Part shown: piece by piece, positions 63,239 through 64,000 of the stretch
How the letters are laid out: every line of letters starts with the position of its first letter
How positions within the stretch are numbered: the stretch's first letter is position 1
Origin: Pedobacter jeongneungensis
GTDB lineage: Bacteria > Bacteroidota > Bacteroidia > Sphingobacteriales > Sphingobacteriaceae
NCBI RefSeq assembly: GCF_000633455.1
Contig: NZ_AYMG01000001.1
Location: 434,001-498,000, forward strand
DNA length: 64,000 nucleotides
Direction of reading: 5' to 3'
Notes under the pieces: generated by a model
Databases searched by the model: none
The model's input: only the letters and a program-made list of their open reading frames with translations
Told to the model about the DNA's origin: nothing
Position numbers and translations under genes: made by a program

Positions 63239-64000
63239 TCAACCTTTTTTATCAGTAGATTCTCTTTCTATAATACTTGGGTTAAGTATAATATGTTCCA
63301 TTTTGGCATAAGGATTCTCCTGACTGATCATTTTGAGGAACATTTTGGCGCATTCTTTACCCATTTGCGAAGCATGCTGATCAATGGTTGATAAGCTGGG
63401 TGTGATGTAGGCTGAAAAGGCCTCGTTGGCAAAACCGATTACGCCAATTTCTGGTGGTGTTTCACCAATCTCTTTAAGTTTTTGGATTACACCCAGGGCC
63501 GTAAAATCGTCTCCCGCTATAATGGCATCGGGTTTATGGTTGCGCATCAGTTTACCTGCGCCAAAACGGCCATCTTTTATAGACAGTCCCCCAAAAATTA
63601 AATGATCCGTTATAACTGGTAGTTTATGGTCCGCAAGTGCTGCCTTGTATCCCTCTAAACGGTCGTTAAAGATTTTAACCTGATGTGCTGTAGTTACAAA
63701 GGCAATTTTTTTAAAGCCTTTATCAATTAAATGTTTAGTGGCAATATAACCTGCCTTAAAATCATCAAGTGTGATGGTGGGTACTTTTAAACCGGCATTT
63801 ACACGGTCGAAAAGGATAAGGGGTTTATTCTGTTCAATAATTTCGGCAAAGTGGGAAACATCTTTTGTTTCTAACGATAATGAGGCCATAATGCCATCTA
63901 CCTGTGCCTCCAATAGCGTTCTTACGCCATTAACTTCGTTTTCTACAGATTCATTTGATTGATAAATAATTACCCTGTAGCCGCTGTCTTTCAGGCCATC
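63239..64000 (-). CDS. LacI-family transcriptional regulator, ligand-binding part (5' end outside window)
   Basis: The frame is open to the right edge of the window, so the HTH head and part of the N-terminal subdomain lie outside; a TTG at 63913 is not the true start. The visible part is a periplasmic-binding-like domain of the LacI type: YQSNESVENEVNGVRTLLEAQVDGIMASLS, NKPLILFDRV, GYIATKHLIDKGFKKIAFVTT, KPDAIIAGDDFTALGVIQKLKEIG and YITPSLSTIDQHASQMGKECAKMF. A sugar or related ligand is expected; no catabolic gene is visible in the window. Confidence 0.88.
   Translation of the reverse strand, partial: DGLKDSGYRVIIYQSNESVENEVNGVRTLLEAQVDGIMASLSLETKDVSHFAEIIEQNKPLILFDRVNAGLKVPTITLDDFKAGYIATKHLIDKGFKKIAFVTTAHQVKIFNDRLEGYKAALADHKLPVITDHLIFGGLSIKDGRFGAGKLMRNHKPDAIIAGDDFTALGVIQKLKEIGETPPEIGVIGFANEAFSAYITPSLSTIDQHASQMGKECAKMFLKMISQENPYAKMEHIILNPSIIERESTDKKG

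Overview
The window looks like chromosomal DNA of a Bacteroidota bacterium of the Sphingobacteriaceae type (Pedobacter or a close relative). Evidence: AT-rich DNA; promoters of the Bacteroidota form TTTG-N19/21-TAnnTTTG and almost no Shine-Dalgarno sites; a PorP/SprF-like outer-membrane protein next to a giant PKD-repeat protein with a type B type IX secretion sorting domain; menaquinone made by the futalosine route (mqnD, mqnB); GroES-GroEL; and many Bacteroidota families (LemA/DUF3137, DUF4197, DUF3127, GHL10 hydrolase). The species call is inference. I see no rRNA, tRNA, transposase, phage gene or CRISPR array. The first and last genes are cut by the window edges.

Layout. 1-4532 (+): signalling cassette of hybrid histidine kinase, receiver protein, CheR, CheB and a second receiver protein, with no CheA, CheW or receptor in view. 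4722-9961 (-): DUF3137 and LemA membrane proteins, then two paralogous AsmA-like proteins. 9962-11040: non-coding array of a roughly 280-bp tandem repeat. 11041-15974 (+): miaB, a sigma-54-type AAA+ activator, an LptE-like lipoprotein, a TPR-like protein and secG, closed by a terminator. 16096-19411 (+): a PhoR-like kinase, then a PhoU-like protein with a PiT phosphate transporter; both units carry 11-bp-spaced TTAACA direct repeats that look like Pho boxes. 19749-22360 (-): PaiB-like flavoprotein, an anti-sigma/TonB-like protein and its ECF sigma factor. 22549-24365 (+): DUF4197 protein and a beta-propeller lipoprotein.

24861-27725 (+) is the most unusual part: an ECF sigma factor, a small membrane protein, then (after a terminator and two REP-like repeats) two tiny proteins, a truncated glycosyltransferase and an Hsp20 chaperone. 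Four of these products are strikingly histidine-rich. The sigma factor gene and the downstream cluster share a two-part upstream motif (AATTTAAAGTAA-N12-TCCGT) with identical spacing, suggesting one autoregulated envelope, heat or metal stress regulon.

27889-35366: rhlE-type helicase, AEC transporter, C1 peptidase, serine dehydratase, RDD protein, MgtC-like protein and the PorP-like protein. 35363-41296 (-): the 1977-residue PKD protein. 41590-43623 (-): groEL and groES. 43867-46023 (-): the TIGR03915 and radical-SAM putative DNA repair pair. 46192-49261 (-): HD hydrolase, XRE regulator, acidic protein and THUMP RNA methyltransferase. 49330-52644 (+): DUF3127 protein with an SSB-like tail and an RprXY-like two-component system. 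52789-54369 (-): mqnD and mqnB. 54472-56521 (+): queD-like gene, folE, fabD. 56683-60414 (+): giant NtrY-like kinase. 60460-64000: coiled-coil protein (-), GHL10 hydrolase (+), partial LacI-type regulator (-).

Intergenic spaces hold several repeat families: ACAGAG-type elements with TTTTACCAC ends, GTTCGTG stem-loops, two REP-like classes sharing a GATAGCTATC palindrome, and short filler repeats, one of which has entered mqnD in frame.
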